Shown: positions 53,202-63,089, counted from the stretch's first letter. The stretch is 64,000 nt of DNA from Flavihumibacter sp. ZG627 (GCF_000814325.1 NZ_JPHF01000001.1:310001-374000); one strand, 5' to 3'. Translations and numbers: made by a program. Notes: generated by a model from the sequence alone, not told the origin.

Positions 53202-54317
53202 ATGTCCAAAGTTGCTTTAGTTACAGGTATTACGGGCCAGGATGGCGCCTACCTGACCGAGTTGTTACTTGAAAAAGGTTATTTCGTTCATGGGATCAAG
53301 CGTAGAGCATCCCTCTTTAATACAGACAGGATCGATCACCTTTACCAGGATCCACATGATAAAGATGTTCGGCTGAAATTACATTATGGTGATCTGACCG
53401 ACAGCACCAACCTCATTCGCATCATCCAGGAAACTCAACCGGATGAGATCTACAACCTGGCGGCAATGAGCCATGTGCATGTGAGCTTCGAAGAACCTGA
53501 ATACACTGCCAATGCCGATGGTATTGGTACGCTTAGAATCCTGGAAGCAGTACGTTTATTAGGGTTAACAGAAAAGACAAAAGTTTACCAGGCTTCAACC
53601 TCTGAATTATATGGTCTGGTGCAGGCTGTACCACAATCTGAAACCACTCCATTCTATCCGCGCTCGCCTTATGCTGTTGCTAAAATGTATGCTTACTGGA
53701 TAACCGTAAACTATAGGGAAGCCTACGGCATGTTCGCAGTAAATGGAATACTCTTCAACCACGAATCACCTCTCCGTGGTGAAACATTTGTGACCCGTAA
53801 GATCACGCGTGGTGTGGCCAAAATGGCACTCGGACTACAGGATAAAATTTACCTTGGAAATTTGGACGCACAGCGCGACTGGGGTCATGCCAAAGATTAT
53901 GTTGAAGCCATGTGGCTTATCCTCCAGCAGGAAAAACCAGAAGATTATGTAATTGCTACAGGGGTTACAACACCCGTAAGAGAATTCGTGAGGATGGCAT
54001 TTGCAGAAGTGGGTATTGAACTTGCCTTCCGTGGTAAGGATGCCAACGAGGTGGCTTTAGTAGTTTCTTGCAGTAATCCTGAATATCAATTGGAAATTGG
54101 GAAAGAAGTAGTTGCTGTTGATCCCCGCTATTATCGTCCAACTGAAGTGGAGTTATTGATTGGTGATCCAACCAAGGCCAATACGCAATTGGGCTGGAAA
54201 CCTAAATACGATCTCCCTGCCCTTGTAAAAGAAATGGTAGCTGCTGATGTGGAAAGTTTCAAAAAGGAAAAACTCCTGAAAGAAAGCGGCTATTATGTGA
54301 AAAACCAATTTGAATAA
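53202..54317 (+). CDS. gmd: GDP-mannose 4,6-dehydratase
   Basis: 371 residues, the usual Gmd length. It starts [20 protein letters not shown], followed by [20 protein letters not shown]. The catalytic YxxxK lies in [12 protein letters not shown], and the diagnostic [20 protein letters not shown] and [19 protein letters not shown] blocks are complete. It converts GDP-D-mannose to GDP-4-keto-6-deoxymannose, the first step to GDP-L-fucose. The second enzyme, fcl, is encoded 770 bp downstream in the same operon. Confidence 0.96.
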   Translation: MSKVALVTGITGQDGAYLTELLLEKGYFVHGIKRRASLFNTDRIDHLYQDPHDKDVRLKLHYGDLTDSTNLIRIIQETQPDEIYNLAAMSHVHVSFEEPEYTANADGIGTLRILEAVRLLGLTEKTKVYQASTSELYGLVQAVPQSETTPFYPRSPYAVAKMYAYWITVNYREAYGMFAVNGILFNHESPLRGETFVTRKITRGVAKMALGLQDKIYLGNLDAQRDWGHAKDYVEAMWLILQQEKPEDYVIATGVTTPVREFVRMAFAEVGIELAFRGKDANEVALVVSCSNPEYQLEIGKEVVAVDPRYYRPTEVELLIGDPTKANTQLGWKPKYDLPALVKEMVAADVESFKKEKLLKESGYYVKNQFE

Positions 54318-54322
54318 TAGCC

Positions 54323-55078
54323 GTGAATAAAAGGATAATTACAAGAGGCGTTTTATATTTTGCTCAGGGTAAGCGCTTCATTGATGAAGCAATTTTTTCT
54401 GCCCGTACATTCAGACGGCATCATAAAAATGTTCCTATTGTATTAATTACTCCGGATAATATCAGGAAGCCTTCGCAGTTTGATGATATCATCATCATTC
54501 CTGACCTGGGAAATCCTTTTAAAACAAAAGTTAGTTCCTTAACTCGTTCGCCTTTTGATCATACATTATTTCTGGATTCAGATACTATAATCAAAGAGTC
54601 GGTTTATGAACTCTTTGATTTCTTACTGAACTATGATCTCGTGATTGCTAACAGGGTATTATGTGAATGGAACGAAGCCTATACCAGGTTCATAGATTAT
54701 GTTGATCCTGATTGTTATAATACTGGTGTATTTGCTTTCTCAAAATCTCCAATCATGACAGCATTTATCAATGAGTGGATTAAGAGGGTATTGGAGGAGG
54801 ATTCATCTCGTATGCGCTCGGGTTATTTTTGCGACCAGCATCATTTTAATGAATTATTATTTAAGGATCAGTTTGGAAAAAAAATCGGACTCAAACTGGT
54901 GGAAGTGCCGAATAAAAAGTATAATGCACGACCTCACCTGCTTCCGCAATTGAAAATTGACAAAGAGTTTGATGAAATCAAAATTCTTCATCATCATTTC
55001 GAAACCAACCCAATAAAAAGACTTAGAGGCTTTGCGGGCAGAATTAAGGCAAGAGTATTAGGAAAAAATAGCTATTAA
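54323..55078 (+). CDS. GT-A-type nucleotide-diphospho-sugar transferase, GTG start
   Basis: 251 residues from GTG at 54323, right after gmd. [22 protein letters not shown] and VPIVLITPD form the nucleotide-binding half. [20 protein letters not shown] has the DxD motif, and [12 protein letters not shown] resembles the acceptor-side element of such transferases. Its place between gmd and fcl suggests use of GDP-fucose or its neighbour in the repeat (inference). Confidence 0.78.
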   Translation: MNKRIITRGVLYFAQGKRFIDEAIFSARTFRRHHKNVPIVLITPDNIRKPSQFDDIIIIPDLGNPFKTKVSSLTRSPFDHTLFLDSDTIIKESVYELFDFLLNYDLVIANRVLCEWNEAYTRFIDYVDPDCYNTGVFAFSKSPIMTAFINEWIKRVLEEDSSRMRSGYFCDQHHFNELLFKDQFGKKIGLKLVEVPNKKYNARPHLLPQLKIDKEFDEIKILHHHFETNPIKRLRGFAGRIKARVLGKNSY

Positions 55079-55086
55079 CATATTAT

Positions 55087-56019
55087 ATGTTTGACGTTTC
55101 TTCAAAAATTTATATAGCGGGTCATAGAGGTATGGTGGGCTCTGCAATTCACCGGAGATTGAAAGAAGCTGGATTTTCCAACTTCATCTTGCGTACTTCT
55201 GCAGAATTAGACCTCCGTAACCAGCAAGCAGTAGCAGATTTTTTTGAACAGGAAAAACCCGAGTATGTATTTCTGGCCGCAGCTAAAGTGGGAGGAATCA
55301 TGGCTAATAACATATATCGAGGTGAGTTCCTTTATGACAACCTGATGATCCAGAATAATGTTATCCATTCTGCCTACACTTCAGGAGTAAAAAAACTCAT
55401 GTTCCTGGGTTCCTCCTGTATCTATCCGAAACTGGCTCCGCAACCCCTTAAAGAAGAATACCTTCTTACTGGTGAGTTGGAACCTACCAATGAGCCTTAT
55501 GCTATTGCAAAAATTGCGGGGATCAAACTTTGTGACGCATACCGCTCTCAATATGGTTGTGATTTCATTTCCGTTATGCCTACCAATTTATACGGCCCTA
55601 ACGATAATTACGATCTAAAGAATTCTCATGTACTGCCTGCACTTATCAGGAAATTTCATGAGGCAAAAATCAATAATCAACCCACAGTAACAATGTGGGG
55701 AACTGGTACACCTAAACGCGAATTCCTCCACGCTGATGATCTTGCTGATGCATGCTATTTTCTTATGGAAAATTATAACGAGCCGGGACTTTTGAATATT
55801 GGAGTTGGTGAGGATATTTCCATTAAGGAACTGGCTTTATTGGTTCAGAAAGTTGTTGGCTATCAAGGAACAATTGAACATGATCTTTCCAAACCAGATG
55901 GTACTCCAAGAAAGTTGATGAATGTCGAAAAATTACACACGCTTGGTTGGAAGCATAGAATAGGGTTAGAAGAAGGCATTAAAGCTGTGTATGCTGATTT
56001 TAAAAAACAACACGCCTGA
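55087..56019 (+). CDS. fcl: GDP-L-fucose synthase
   Basis: 310 residues. It starts [19 protein letters not shown], with the GxxGxxG motif. [22 protein letters not shown] and [24 protein letters not shown] are diagnostic for WcaG/Fcl. The catalytic YxxxK is in [12 protein letters not shown], and [19 protein letters not shown] follows. It epimerises and reduces GDP-4-keto-6-deoxymannose to GDP-L-fucose, so the window holds the complete two-enzyme route from GDP-mannose. Confidence 0.96.
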   Translation: MFDVSSKIYIAGHRGMVGSAIHRRLKEAGFSNFILRTSAELDLRNQQAVADFFEQEKPEYVFLAAAKVGGIMANNIYRGEFLYDNLMIQNNVIHSAYTSGVKKLMFLGSSCIYPKLAPQPLKEEYLLTGELEPTNEPYAIAKIAGIKLCDAYRSQYGCDFISVMPTNLYGPNDNYDLKNSHVLPALIRKFHEAKINNQPTVTMWGTGTPKREFLHADDLADACYFLMENYNEPGLLNIGVGEDISIKELALLVQKVVGYQGTIEHDLSKPDGTPRKLMNVEKLHTLGWKHRIGLEEGIKAVYADFKKQHA

Positions 56020-56027
56020 CCGGCACC

Positions 56028-56771
56028 ATGTTCTCCCTGTTTAAAAAAAAGCTTCCCCTCATCCCTGACCTCTCTGTCATTGGTATCGACATGCATTCTC
56101 ATCTGCTCCCCGGCATTGATGACGGATCTCCTGATACGGAAACATCCTTGCATCTGATCAATGGACTGACAGAGCTCGGCTTCAGCAGTTTTATTACCAC
56201 TCCCCACATCTTATGGGATCTTTACCGGAATGATGATAATACTATTGGCGATGCGCATTCAAGATTAAATGTTGCCGCCTCTTTGGTGAATGTTTCATTT
56301 ACCCTGCATGCTGCCGCCGAATATATGATCGATGATCATTTCACTAATCTTCTTAAAGAGAAAGCACCACTCAGGACGCTTAATAATAATTACGTTCTGG
56401 TAGAGTTTTCTTTTGTCGCCCTTCCATTCGATTGGAAAACAGTTTTCTTTGATCTTCTTATCCAGGGCTACCAACCTGTTCTTGCTCATCCCGAACGTTA
56501 TAACTACCTGGCTGCCCAACCCGAAATTTTTCAGCAAATATCTGACATGGGCGTTCTGTTGCAGGTTAACCTAAATTCCCTCACTGGCTACTACGGCAAG
56601 CCAGCACTTCAACTGGCGCAGTATCTCACAAAACATAAACTGGTCTCCTTCCTCGGAACTGATCTCCACCACCAACGCCATCTCGATGCCCTTAGGCAAT
56701 CATCCCACCTGGTGGAAAGTATCAAACCAATTCTCGATAGTGGTAAACTCCTTAATTCAAGCTTGATATAA
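56028..56771 (+). CDS. CpsB/CapC-type tyrosine-protein phosphatase (PHP family)
   Basis: 247 residues. The PHP metal-binding motif IDMHSHLLPGIDDGSPD opens the domain; TTPHILWDLY, LAHPERYNY and FLGTDLHHQRHLDALR supply the remaining ligands. The family includes YwqE/CpsB phosphatases that dephosphorylate BY-kinases and are normally encoded in capsule loci. It is the last gene of the operon, 9 bp after fcl, and most likely acts on the Wzc-like kinase at 27.5 kb. Confidence 0.9.
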   Translation: MFSLFKKKLPLIPDLSVIGIDMHSHLLPGIDDGSPDTETSLHLINGLTELGFSSFITTPHILWDLYRNDDNTIGDAHSRLNVAASLVNVSFTLHAAAEYMIDDHFTNLLKEKAPLRTLNNNYVLVEFSFVALPFDWKTVFFDLLIQGYQPVLAHPERYNYLAAQPEIFQQISDMGVLLQVNLNSLTGYYGKPALQLAQYLTKHKLVSFLGTDLHHQRHLDALRQSSHLVESIKPILDSGKLLNSSLI

Positions 56772-56804
56772 TATCCTCTTCTTATTCTCTTTTCTTATCT
56801 GAAA

Positions 56805-56812
56805 TAAATTTG
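56805..56812 (+). promoter_or_regulatory. Bacteroidota-type -7 box (TAAATTTG)
   Basis: TAAATTTG fits TAnnTTTG, 44 bp before the cytochrome ATG at 56856 and 34 bp after the end of the polysaccharide operon. No TTG -33 element is clear upstream; TTA lies at about the right place. It could separate the cytochrome gene from the operon. Confidence 0.4.
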
Positions 56813-56855
56813 TAATATTATGGATTAACCCTTCCTAAACCATCAAGCTCTGATT

Positions 56856-57808
56856 ATGAGAAAGATTCTCATCTATGGCGGCGCAACAATAGTATTGATA
56901 TTGCTGGCCGCTTTCCTGTTTATACAAGTGAAAGGCATCCCATCTTACCCGGTTGAAAAACCTGCCATTTCACTCAATACTGATTCCGCCTCCCTTCTCA
57001 GAGGGAAAAAACTTGCATCCATGTTATGTGCAAGCTGCCACCTCAACCCCGAAACCCGGCAATTAACCGGCAGACCGATGGTTGATGCGCCTAAAGAATT
57101 TGGTGAAATTCATGCGCCTAACATTACCCAGCACAAAACTTATGGCATAGGCGACTGGACAGAAGGGGAGATCCTCTTCCTGCTTAGAACCGGTATCAAA
57201 AGAGATGGTAAATATGCACCGCCTTATATGGCTAAACTGCCCCTGATGGCTGACCAGGATATCAATGCCATAATCGCCTTTCTTAAATCTAACGATCGCA
57301 TGGTTGCACCGGCTGATATTCCTGACCAGCCAGCAAAGCCTTCATTCCTTACAAAAGCTCTCACCAATACTATCTTCAAGCCATTCCCGATGCCAACCGC
57401 GCCAATCCCAATGCCGGATACATCCAACGCCATTGAACTGGGAGGCTATCTCGCAAAAACCTGGAATGTTTTTCCTGCCATTCAGCCGATTTTAAAACAA
57501 ACGATTTCCTTGTTCCGGAACTCAGTGAAGGCTATTTTGGTGGGGGTAATAAACCGCTTAACGAAGAGGGAAAAGTAATGCCAACACCAAACCTTACTCC
57601 TGATAAGGCAACCGGTATCGGTAACTGGTCGGAAGAAAAATTTGTAAAAGCACTTAAATCGGGAATCAAAGATGGCGAAGCCGCATTGCGATATCCCATG
57701 AAACCTTACCCAGAACTAACGGATAAGGAAGCAGCAGCTATCTACAAATACCTGATGTCAATTCCATCCATCTCTAATAAAGTAGAAAGAAACCTCACAC
57801 CACAATGA
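56856..57808 (+). pseudogene. Diheme cytochrome c, split by a one-base frameshift
   Basis: The first frame from 56856 encodes a membrane-anchored cytochrome with heme motif CASCH (Cys58, Cys61, His62). It loses its reading after about 57464 and ends at 57578. From about 57467 the next frame reads CFSCHSADFK, a second heme motif, and runs on through MPTPNLTPDKATGIG to 57808. One missing A in the AAAAA run at 57454-57458 would restore a continuous frame, LAKNLECFSCHS, of about 317 residues, the expected length of a diheme cytochrome. It may be a recent mutation or a sequencing or assembly error. The electron partner is unknown. Promoter candidate at 56805. Confidence 0.85.
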
Positions 57809-57815
57809 TGTTAAT

Positions 57816-57830
57816 CAGTTAACGGTTAAC
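57816..57830. promoter_or_regulatory. 15-bp palindrome AGTTAAC-G-GTTAACT
   Basis: Perfect 7-bp arms around one central base, 8 bp after the cytochrome stop and 23 bp before the acyltransferase start. It could be an operator for the downstream gene or a small terminator; there is no T-run. Function is inferred from symmetry only. Confidence 0.35.
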
Positions 57831-57852
57831 TTTCCAACTGAATACTGGTTAT

Positions 57853-58884
57853 ATGGTCGAAAACTTATCCTATGTTAAAAGTCTAAATACAATCCGTGCT
57901 TTTGCTGTAGCATTTGTTATGTTCCAGCATTGGCTCCCTCTTTCTCATCATCTTCGAAAACTCCAACTAGGATCATTGGGTGTAGATATTTTTTTTACAC
58001 TGAGTGGCTTTCTCATTACAGGAATTCTACTTTCAAAATTGACTGGTAACAATGATATTTTTAGTCGGGTTTCATTGTTGAATTATAGAAATTTTATTGC
58101 ACGGAGGATATTAAGGATAGTGCCCGCCTATGCACTTGCCTTATTCCTGACCTGGTTATTGATGAAATATTTACCATCCTTTGAACAATCTGCCTGGAAA
58201 TGGTTGATCAGCTTTACCACCAACTGGCATGTTATTCAACTGGACTACTGGCCCAGTACAATTGCGCATTTTTGGTCACTTGCAGTAGAAGAGCAATACT
58301 ACCTTATTTGGCCCATGTTATTGTTTTTCTTCAAAGGAAGAAGCTTTCCCTTACTTGCTTTAATATTGACCGCATTGGCTGTATTTGTAAGATATCAGGC
58401 TAGACATCATAACATATTTGATGCATCAACTTTTGCATGCCTGGATTCATTTGCTATGGGAGGATTATTTGCCTGGTATCGCCATCAGAATTCAAGAAAT
58501 GAATTAACTCCAATAAACTATCTACCCTGGTTGGCATTGGTATTATTTCTATTGGTGTCATTTGGCAATTATCTGTCTATTGACTTTTTTATAAATCAAC
58601 GCAGATTGCTTGGTTCTTTCGTTGGCATATTATTGATCGTCTTCCTTGTATCCCGAAATGATTATAATAGAAGCAGTAGTTTTTTCTGGGAGAATCCTTT
58701 TCTGCTGGAAACAGGTAAAATAAGCTATGGCATATATTTATTTCACCTGCTTGTTCCCGATATACCGGGCTTACATTGGGCGGCAGGTGCGCTGATAAAA
58801 GCCGTCATTGTTTTTGGCTTTTCATGGCTTTCCTGGAATTATTTCGAAAAGCCAATCCTTGCCTATAAAAAATATTTTCCCTGA
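57853..58884 (+). CDS. Acyltransferase family 3 (OafA-like)
   Basis: 343-residue polytopic protein of the acyltransferase-3 family, about ten membrane helices. SLNTIRAFAVAFVMFQHWLP contains the conserved arginine and histidine of TM1, and LGSLGVDIFFTLSGFLITGIL the second motif. FWSLAVEEQYYLIWPMLLF is the TM-adjacent signature. No SGNH domain is attached, unlike OafA. It likely transfers an acyl group to a cell-surface glycan; it lies 1.1 kb after the operon but is not tightly linked. Starts at ATG 57853. Confidence 0.9.
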   Translation: MVENLSYVKSLNTIRAFAVAFVMFQHWLPLSHHLRKLQLGSLGVDIFFTLSGFLITGILLSKLTGNNDIFSRVSLLNYRNFIARRILRIVPAYALALFLTWLLMKYLPSFEQSAWKWLISFTTNWHVIQLDYWPSTIAHFWSLAVEEQYYLIWPMLLFFFKGRSFPLLALILTALAVFVRYQARHHNIFDASTFACLDSFAMGGLFAWYRHQNSRNELTPINYLPWLALVLFLLVSFGNYLSIDFFINQRRLLGSFVGILLIVFLVSRNDYNRSSSFFWENPFLLETGKISYGIYLFHLLVPDIPGLHWAAGALIKAVIVFGFSWLSWNYFEKPILAYKKYFP

Positions 58885-58945
58885 TCATAGCTACTGTATT
58901 TTTTGTCTGCGTTTACCTATCACCGAATATTTATTATTTTAGGGT

Positions 58946-59947
58946 ATGCATCAATCCATCCTCAAACCTATAATCAATATCAACCCTGATACCTGTAACA
59001 CCTATCATGATGCGCAGGGGCGCGTAGTGTACATCTCCAGTAACCTGGAAGATCTGTTGGGTTTGCAGTTGACAGGTTGGAGCGGCCAACAAATATTGGA
59101 TCGTATTTACCCGATCGATAAACGGCACCTTATAACCTGGTGGATCCGAAACCTGCGGGGCGACATCTCGGCCGAGCCCAGCATAATTTTCCGATTCCGT
59201 GGCGATGATGGAACCTACATTTGGCTGGAAACTAATATCGAGGTGCTGGACCCAAATTTTAATGGTCAGCCCCAGGCTTTTCTTACCACCATCATGGTAC
59301 TCGATCAGTATATTAGTTATTACCTTCAAACGGTATTTCATGCTCAATTGGCAAAAACAGAGATGCAGACAAGGTTAGATGCCATTTATGAACATGCAAA
59401 TCACTTGGCCGGTGAAATCCCCCACCAGGGCCTCATTAAACTGCAGCACCAGTTGGATGACCTTAAAGCGTTATACAATGATCAATTGCGGGTAAGCAGT
59501 ACCGTTGAAGATGCCGATCCTGATTTGGAAGAAATTAATGTGGTACTGGAATTCGGAAAAATAGTTTCCGCCCTCGATATCCTCTATCCCGATTCAATAG
59601 ATCCGGCTATCAGTTATAAGGGAGTTGCCGGTTACGCGATGGGTGACCCCGTGAAACTGGAAATAGTCTTAGATAAATTGTACAGTACAATAATTGAAGC
59701 TTCCAATGGTATTGCTAAACCTGAATTCACACTCTGTTTCTTCCGGCAACAGGTAGCGCTTGCTATTATGGTACCCGGCATCATGAAACCTCCAGCATTT
59801 TTAGACGAGCTCCTTGTTGCTAATGGTATGATAAAGCAATATATCCGTGCAATGGAAGGCGATGTTTTTACTTTTGTAATGCCTCATATAGGTTACCAGG
59901 TAATCATCGTTTTGGAATTGGTGCCGCCAACCATCTATATTTTATAA
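58946..59947 (+). CDS. PAS protein with degenerate kinase-like C-terminus
   Basis: 333 residues. A PAS fold covers about 15-120: TYHDAQGRVVYISSNLEDLLG, then FRFRGDDGTYIWLETNIEVL. A helical linker at 125-195 is followed by a region that follows the order of a histidine-kinase ATPase domain (GDPVKLEIVLDKLYSTIIEA near the N box, then VALAIMVP, and FTFVMPHIGYQVIIVL at the end). The H-box histidine, the G boxes and the DxGxG motif are missing, so it is unlikely to be a working kinase. A sensor or scaffold role is inferred. Preceded by a T-rich leader. Confidence 0.65.
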   Translation: MHQSILKPIININPDTCNTYHDAQGRVVYISSNLEDLLGLQLTGWSGQQILDRIYPIDKRHLITWWIRNLRGDISAEPSIIFRFRGDDGTYIWLETNIEVLDPNFNGQPQAFLTTIMVLDQYISYYLQTVFHAQLAKTEMQTRLDAIYEHANHLAGEIPHQGLIKLQHQLDDLKALYNDQLRVSSTVEDADPDLEEINVVLEFGKIVSALDILYPDSIDPAISYKGVAGYAMGDPVKLEIVLDKLYSTIIEASNGIAKPEFTLCFFRQQVALAIMVPGIMKPPAFLDELLVANGMIKQYIRAMEGDVFTFVMPHIGYQVIIVLELVPPTIYIL

Positions 59948-59955
59948 ACCGCACG

Positions 59956-60828
59956 CTATTTCCTGTACTTCTCAACATCAAAATCCACGGAGTATAATTG
60001 CTCTGTAAACCGTTTTCCATTGCGCGTTTGCCGACTGAAGTACAATCTCTTTTCCTTTTGATGCACGAAGGGACAAAATTCTGCTACCGCTGAATTGATC
60101 GGCATACCCAGGTTTAAAGGCTTGCCCCAGCTTCCATCTTTGCGAAAACTGATATAGAGATCTATCTCCCCATATCCACTTGAATCGGTAGAGAAATAGA
60201 TCAGATAATCTTCCTCCGGCGATATGTAAGGATTGGATTCCCGCCCGCTCGTATTTATCGGCACACCCAGGTTCTGCGGTAGCTGGTATTCGCCATCCTT
60301 CCATGCTGATACATAAATATCAGAACTCCCCACACCATCCTCATTCGATTTCATAAAATAGATATTTCCATTCCCAGCCATCGAAGCATAAGATTCGGAA
60401 CTATCTGTATTGATGGTATTTCCCAAATGATAAGGGTCCGTCCAGCCATTGCCGTTTCTCTTCACCGCCCAGATATCAAATCCCTTCCGCTCAGGCCTGC
60501 CCGCCACTGGCCGGTTGCTTTGAAACAGAACTGTTTTACCATCCGGACTAAACATGGGATCTATATCCTTCCACTCTGCATTGCGGGTAGAAAAACTTGC
60601 CACAACAGGCTTGGTCCACCTGCCCCGAAATTTCTCCGATTGCATGATCTGCAAAGTATCGCGCCCGCCGCCGGAATAAACCCAGAGTGCGATCCTGGAA
60701 TCTGGCGAAATCGTCAGGCCAAATTCACCACCCGTTGAAATGATTCCCGGCTCAAATTGTTCAGGAGTATTTTGTGCCTGCGCATGCATAGCGCAGCCGA
60801 ACAGAATTGCTATCAATAGTATTCGCAT
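59956..60828 (-). CDS. Exported PD40/TolB-like beta-propeller protein
   Basis: 290 residues with a signal peptide (MRILLIAILFGCAMHAQAQ). At least four PD40 repeats follow, for example IDPMFSPDGKTVLFQSNRPV, SYASMAGNGNIYFMKSN, NPYISPEEDYLIYFSTDS and FCPFVHQKEKRLYFSRQ. Such WD40-like propellers bind peptides or glycans in the periplasm, but no specific function is indicated. It is convergent with the PAS gene, 8 bp apart. Confidence 0.85.
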   Translation of the reverse strand: MRILLIAILFGCAMHAQAQNTPEQFEPGIISTGGEFGLTISPDSRIALWVYSGGGRDTLQIMQSEKFRGRWTKPVVASFSTRNAEWKDIDPMFSPDGKTVLFQSNRPVAGRPERKGFDIWAVKRNGNGWTDPYHLGNTINTDSSESYASMAGNGNIYFMKSNEDGVGSSDIYVSAWKDGEYQLPQNLGVPINTSGRESNPYISPEEDYLIYFSTDSSGYGEIDLYISFRKDGSWGKPLNLGMPINSAVAEFCPFVHQKEKRLYFSRQTRNGKRFTEQLYSVDFDVEKYRK

Positions 60829-60941
60829 ATATATAAGGTTTAACTAATGAAGATTATAATTTTTATTTGATCTGCCTGTTAAATAAATGAGAACTTCATT
60901 GCCCCCCCCTCCTTAATAGAATAGTTTTAAATTGTGCTCCT

Positions 60942-63089
60942 ATGAACGAGAATTTTCTTAAGGAACTATTGGAAGAATTTCACCGGCCACTCACAAACCC
61001 GGTGCTGATATTTTCACTGATCCTGCTCATCATTTTGCTCTCGCCTATACTGCTCCGTAAGATCAATATCCCGGGTATAATCGGACTTATTATTTCCGGC
61101 GTGGTGATTGGTCCACATGGCTTTAATATCCTCGCAAAGAACTCCGCCGTTGACCTTTTCTCCACCATCGGCCTGCTTTATATCATGTTCATCGCCGGAC
61201 TTGAACTCGACCTTAATGAATTCCAGAAACACAAGAATAAAAGTTTTGTATTTGGTGCCTTAACCTTTTTTATCCCACTCACACTTGGCTACCCCGTTTG
61301 TTATTATGTGCTTGGTTATGGTCCCGAAGCCAGCTTCCTCACCGCCAGCATGTTTGCTACCCATACCCTGGTGGCCTATCCCATAGTAACGCGTTTTGGT
61401 ATCGCCAAGCATAGCGCCGTAGCCATCACGGTAGGAGGCACCATCCTCACCGATACCGCTGTGCTGATAATCCTGGCCATCATCATGGGCTCCAGCAAAG
61501 GCAACCTGAACCAGGAATTCTGGATTCGCCTGGGAACCTCCCTCGCTATTTTTTCCGCCATCATGTTTCTGCTGGTTCCCCGTATCGCCAAATGGTTTTT
61601 CCGTAAACTGGAAAGCGAAAAAACCTCCCACTATATCTTTGTACTCTCGGTGGTTTTCTTCGCAGCCTTTCTCGCAGAAGTGGCGGGTGTGGAAGCAATT
61701 ATCGGGGCTTTCGTGGCCGGACTCGCACTCAACAAACTGATCCCCCATTCCTCCGCATTGATGAACCGTATAGAATTCATCGGGAATGCTATTTTTATTC
61801 CCTTCTTCCTGATCAGCGTCGGAATGCTGGTTGATGTAAGTGTGATATTCAGCGGTTATACAGCACTGGTAGTAGCTGGCGTGCTTACCATTACTGCCCT
61901 GCTGGGAAAATGGCTGGCAGCTTTCGCCACACAAAAGATCTTCCGTTATAAGCGGCAGGAACGGCAATTGATATTTGGACTGAGCTCAGCCCATGCAGCA
62001 GCTACACTGGCAATCATCCTCGTTGGTTTCCGTGAAGGCATACTGGATGAAAATATCCTGAATGGTACCATCATCCTGATACTCATCACCTGCCTCGTGG
62101 CCTCTTTTGCTACGGAAAATGCTACCCGGCAGATTGTCATGGATTCGGAAACCAACCTGGTTAATGCACAGGAATCCCCCCTTAATGAAGAACATATCCT
62201 GCTGCCGGTGGAAGATTTTAAGAGAGTGGAACAAATGCTGGAACTGGCAATATTGCTGAAGGATAAAAAATCGCCTAATCCCATCACCCTCTTATCGGTA
62301 GTGCCGAATAATGAAGAGGCAGAACAGAACCTGCAGGTGGCGAGGAAAAAACTCGAAAAAACATACCAGATAGCTTCTGCTACCGAAACCAATATAAATA
62401 TCATTGCCTCTATCGATCATAATATCAATAGTGGTATTATCCGGACATCCAAGGAGATCATGGCAAGCCTGATATTGCTTGATTGGCCGGTGAAGAAAAA
62501 CCTGGTAGATATATTTTTTGGGGAAAGAACAGACCAGCTCTTATCGCATATCGATAAGAACGTTTTTATTACCCGCACTAATAACCTGCTTGCAGCACAT
62601 AAGCGTATACTGCTATTCCTTCCACCAATGGTTGAATTAGAGAAGGGATTCTCTTCCTGTCTCGACCTGCTGCTGAGGCTCTCTAAAGAACTGACCGTGC
62701 CCGTTATATGCTATTGCAATACTAAAACCCAGGCCTCTGTAAACAACTATATAATTTCGGTGAAATCAGGACTAATATCGTTCACGAATTTTGACGAATG
62801 GGATGATTTCCTGGTGCTTTCACGCAGTATCCGGCAAGAAGATATCATGGTCATCTTTACCGGCAGGAGAGGGTCTGTATCCTTCCAGCCGGCCATTGAT
62901 AATATCTACCAGAAGCTGGAAAAATATTTCGAACAGAATTCCCGCCTGCTGGTCTATCCAAGTCAGTACGATTCGGGTAATAAGTTCGAGGAATACGATG
63001 ACATCAATGCCGAACCGCTAAGCAAGGGCATTGAAACCATCCAGAAGATCGGTAAAGAGATCGGCAGTATTTTCAAGGGAAAGGACTAA
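60942..63089 (+). CDS. CPA2 cation:proton antiporter with C-terminal USP-like domains
   Basis: 715 residues. The N-terminal 400 residues form a CPA2 (KefB/GerN-like) exchanger with about 12 helices: NIPGIIGLIISGVVIGPHG, FIAGLELDLNEF and TLVAYPIVTRFGI with the expected polar exchange sites. VEAIIGAFVAGLALNKLIP is a further motif. After residue 410 comes a soluble part with two universal-stress-like halves (EEHILLPVEDFKRVEQML and KRILLFLPPMVELEKG). It should exchange K+ or Na+ for H+. A possible promoter, TTG (60899) with TAGTTTTA (60922-60929), precedes it. Confidence 0.92.
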   Translation: MNENFLKELLEEFHRPLTNPVLIFSLILLIILLSPILLRKINIPGIIGLIISGVVIGPHGFNILAKNSAVDLFSTIGLLYIMFIAGLELDLNEFQKHKNKSFVFGALTFFIPLTLGYPVCYYVLGYGPEASFLTASMFATHTLVAYPIVTRFGIAKHSAVAITVGGTILTDTAVLIILAIIMGSSKGNLNQEFWIRLGTSLAIFSAIMFLLVPRIAKWFFRKLESEKTSHYIFVLSVVFFAAFLAEVAGVEAIIGAFVAGLALNKLIPHSSALMNRIEFIGNAIFIPFFLISVGMLVDVSVIFSGYTALVVAGVLTITALLGKWLAAFATQKIFRYKRQERQLIFGLSSAHAAATLAIILVGFREGILDENILNGTIILILITCLVASFATENATRQIVMDSETNLVNAQESPLNEEHILLPVEDFKRVEQMLELAILLKDKKSPNPITLLSVVPNNEEAEQNLQVARKKLEKTYQIASATETNINIIASIDHNINSGIIRTSKEIMASLILLDWPVKKNLVDIFFGERTDQLLSHIDKNVFITRTNNLLAAHKRILLFLPPMVELEKGFSSCLDLLLRLSKELTVPVICYCNTKTQASVNNYIISVKSGLISFTNFDEWDDFLVLSRSIRQEDIMVIFTGRRGSVSFQPAIDNIYQKLEKYFEQNSRLLVYPSQYDSGNKFEEYDDINAEPLSKGIETIQKIGKEIGSIFKGKD

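Noticed and set aside
54323-55078. Assigning a fucosyltransferase symbol because it lies between gmd and fcl
   Set aside because: Location alone does not fix the donor sugar; kept as an unassigned GT-A transferase.
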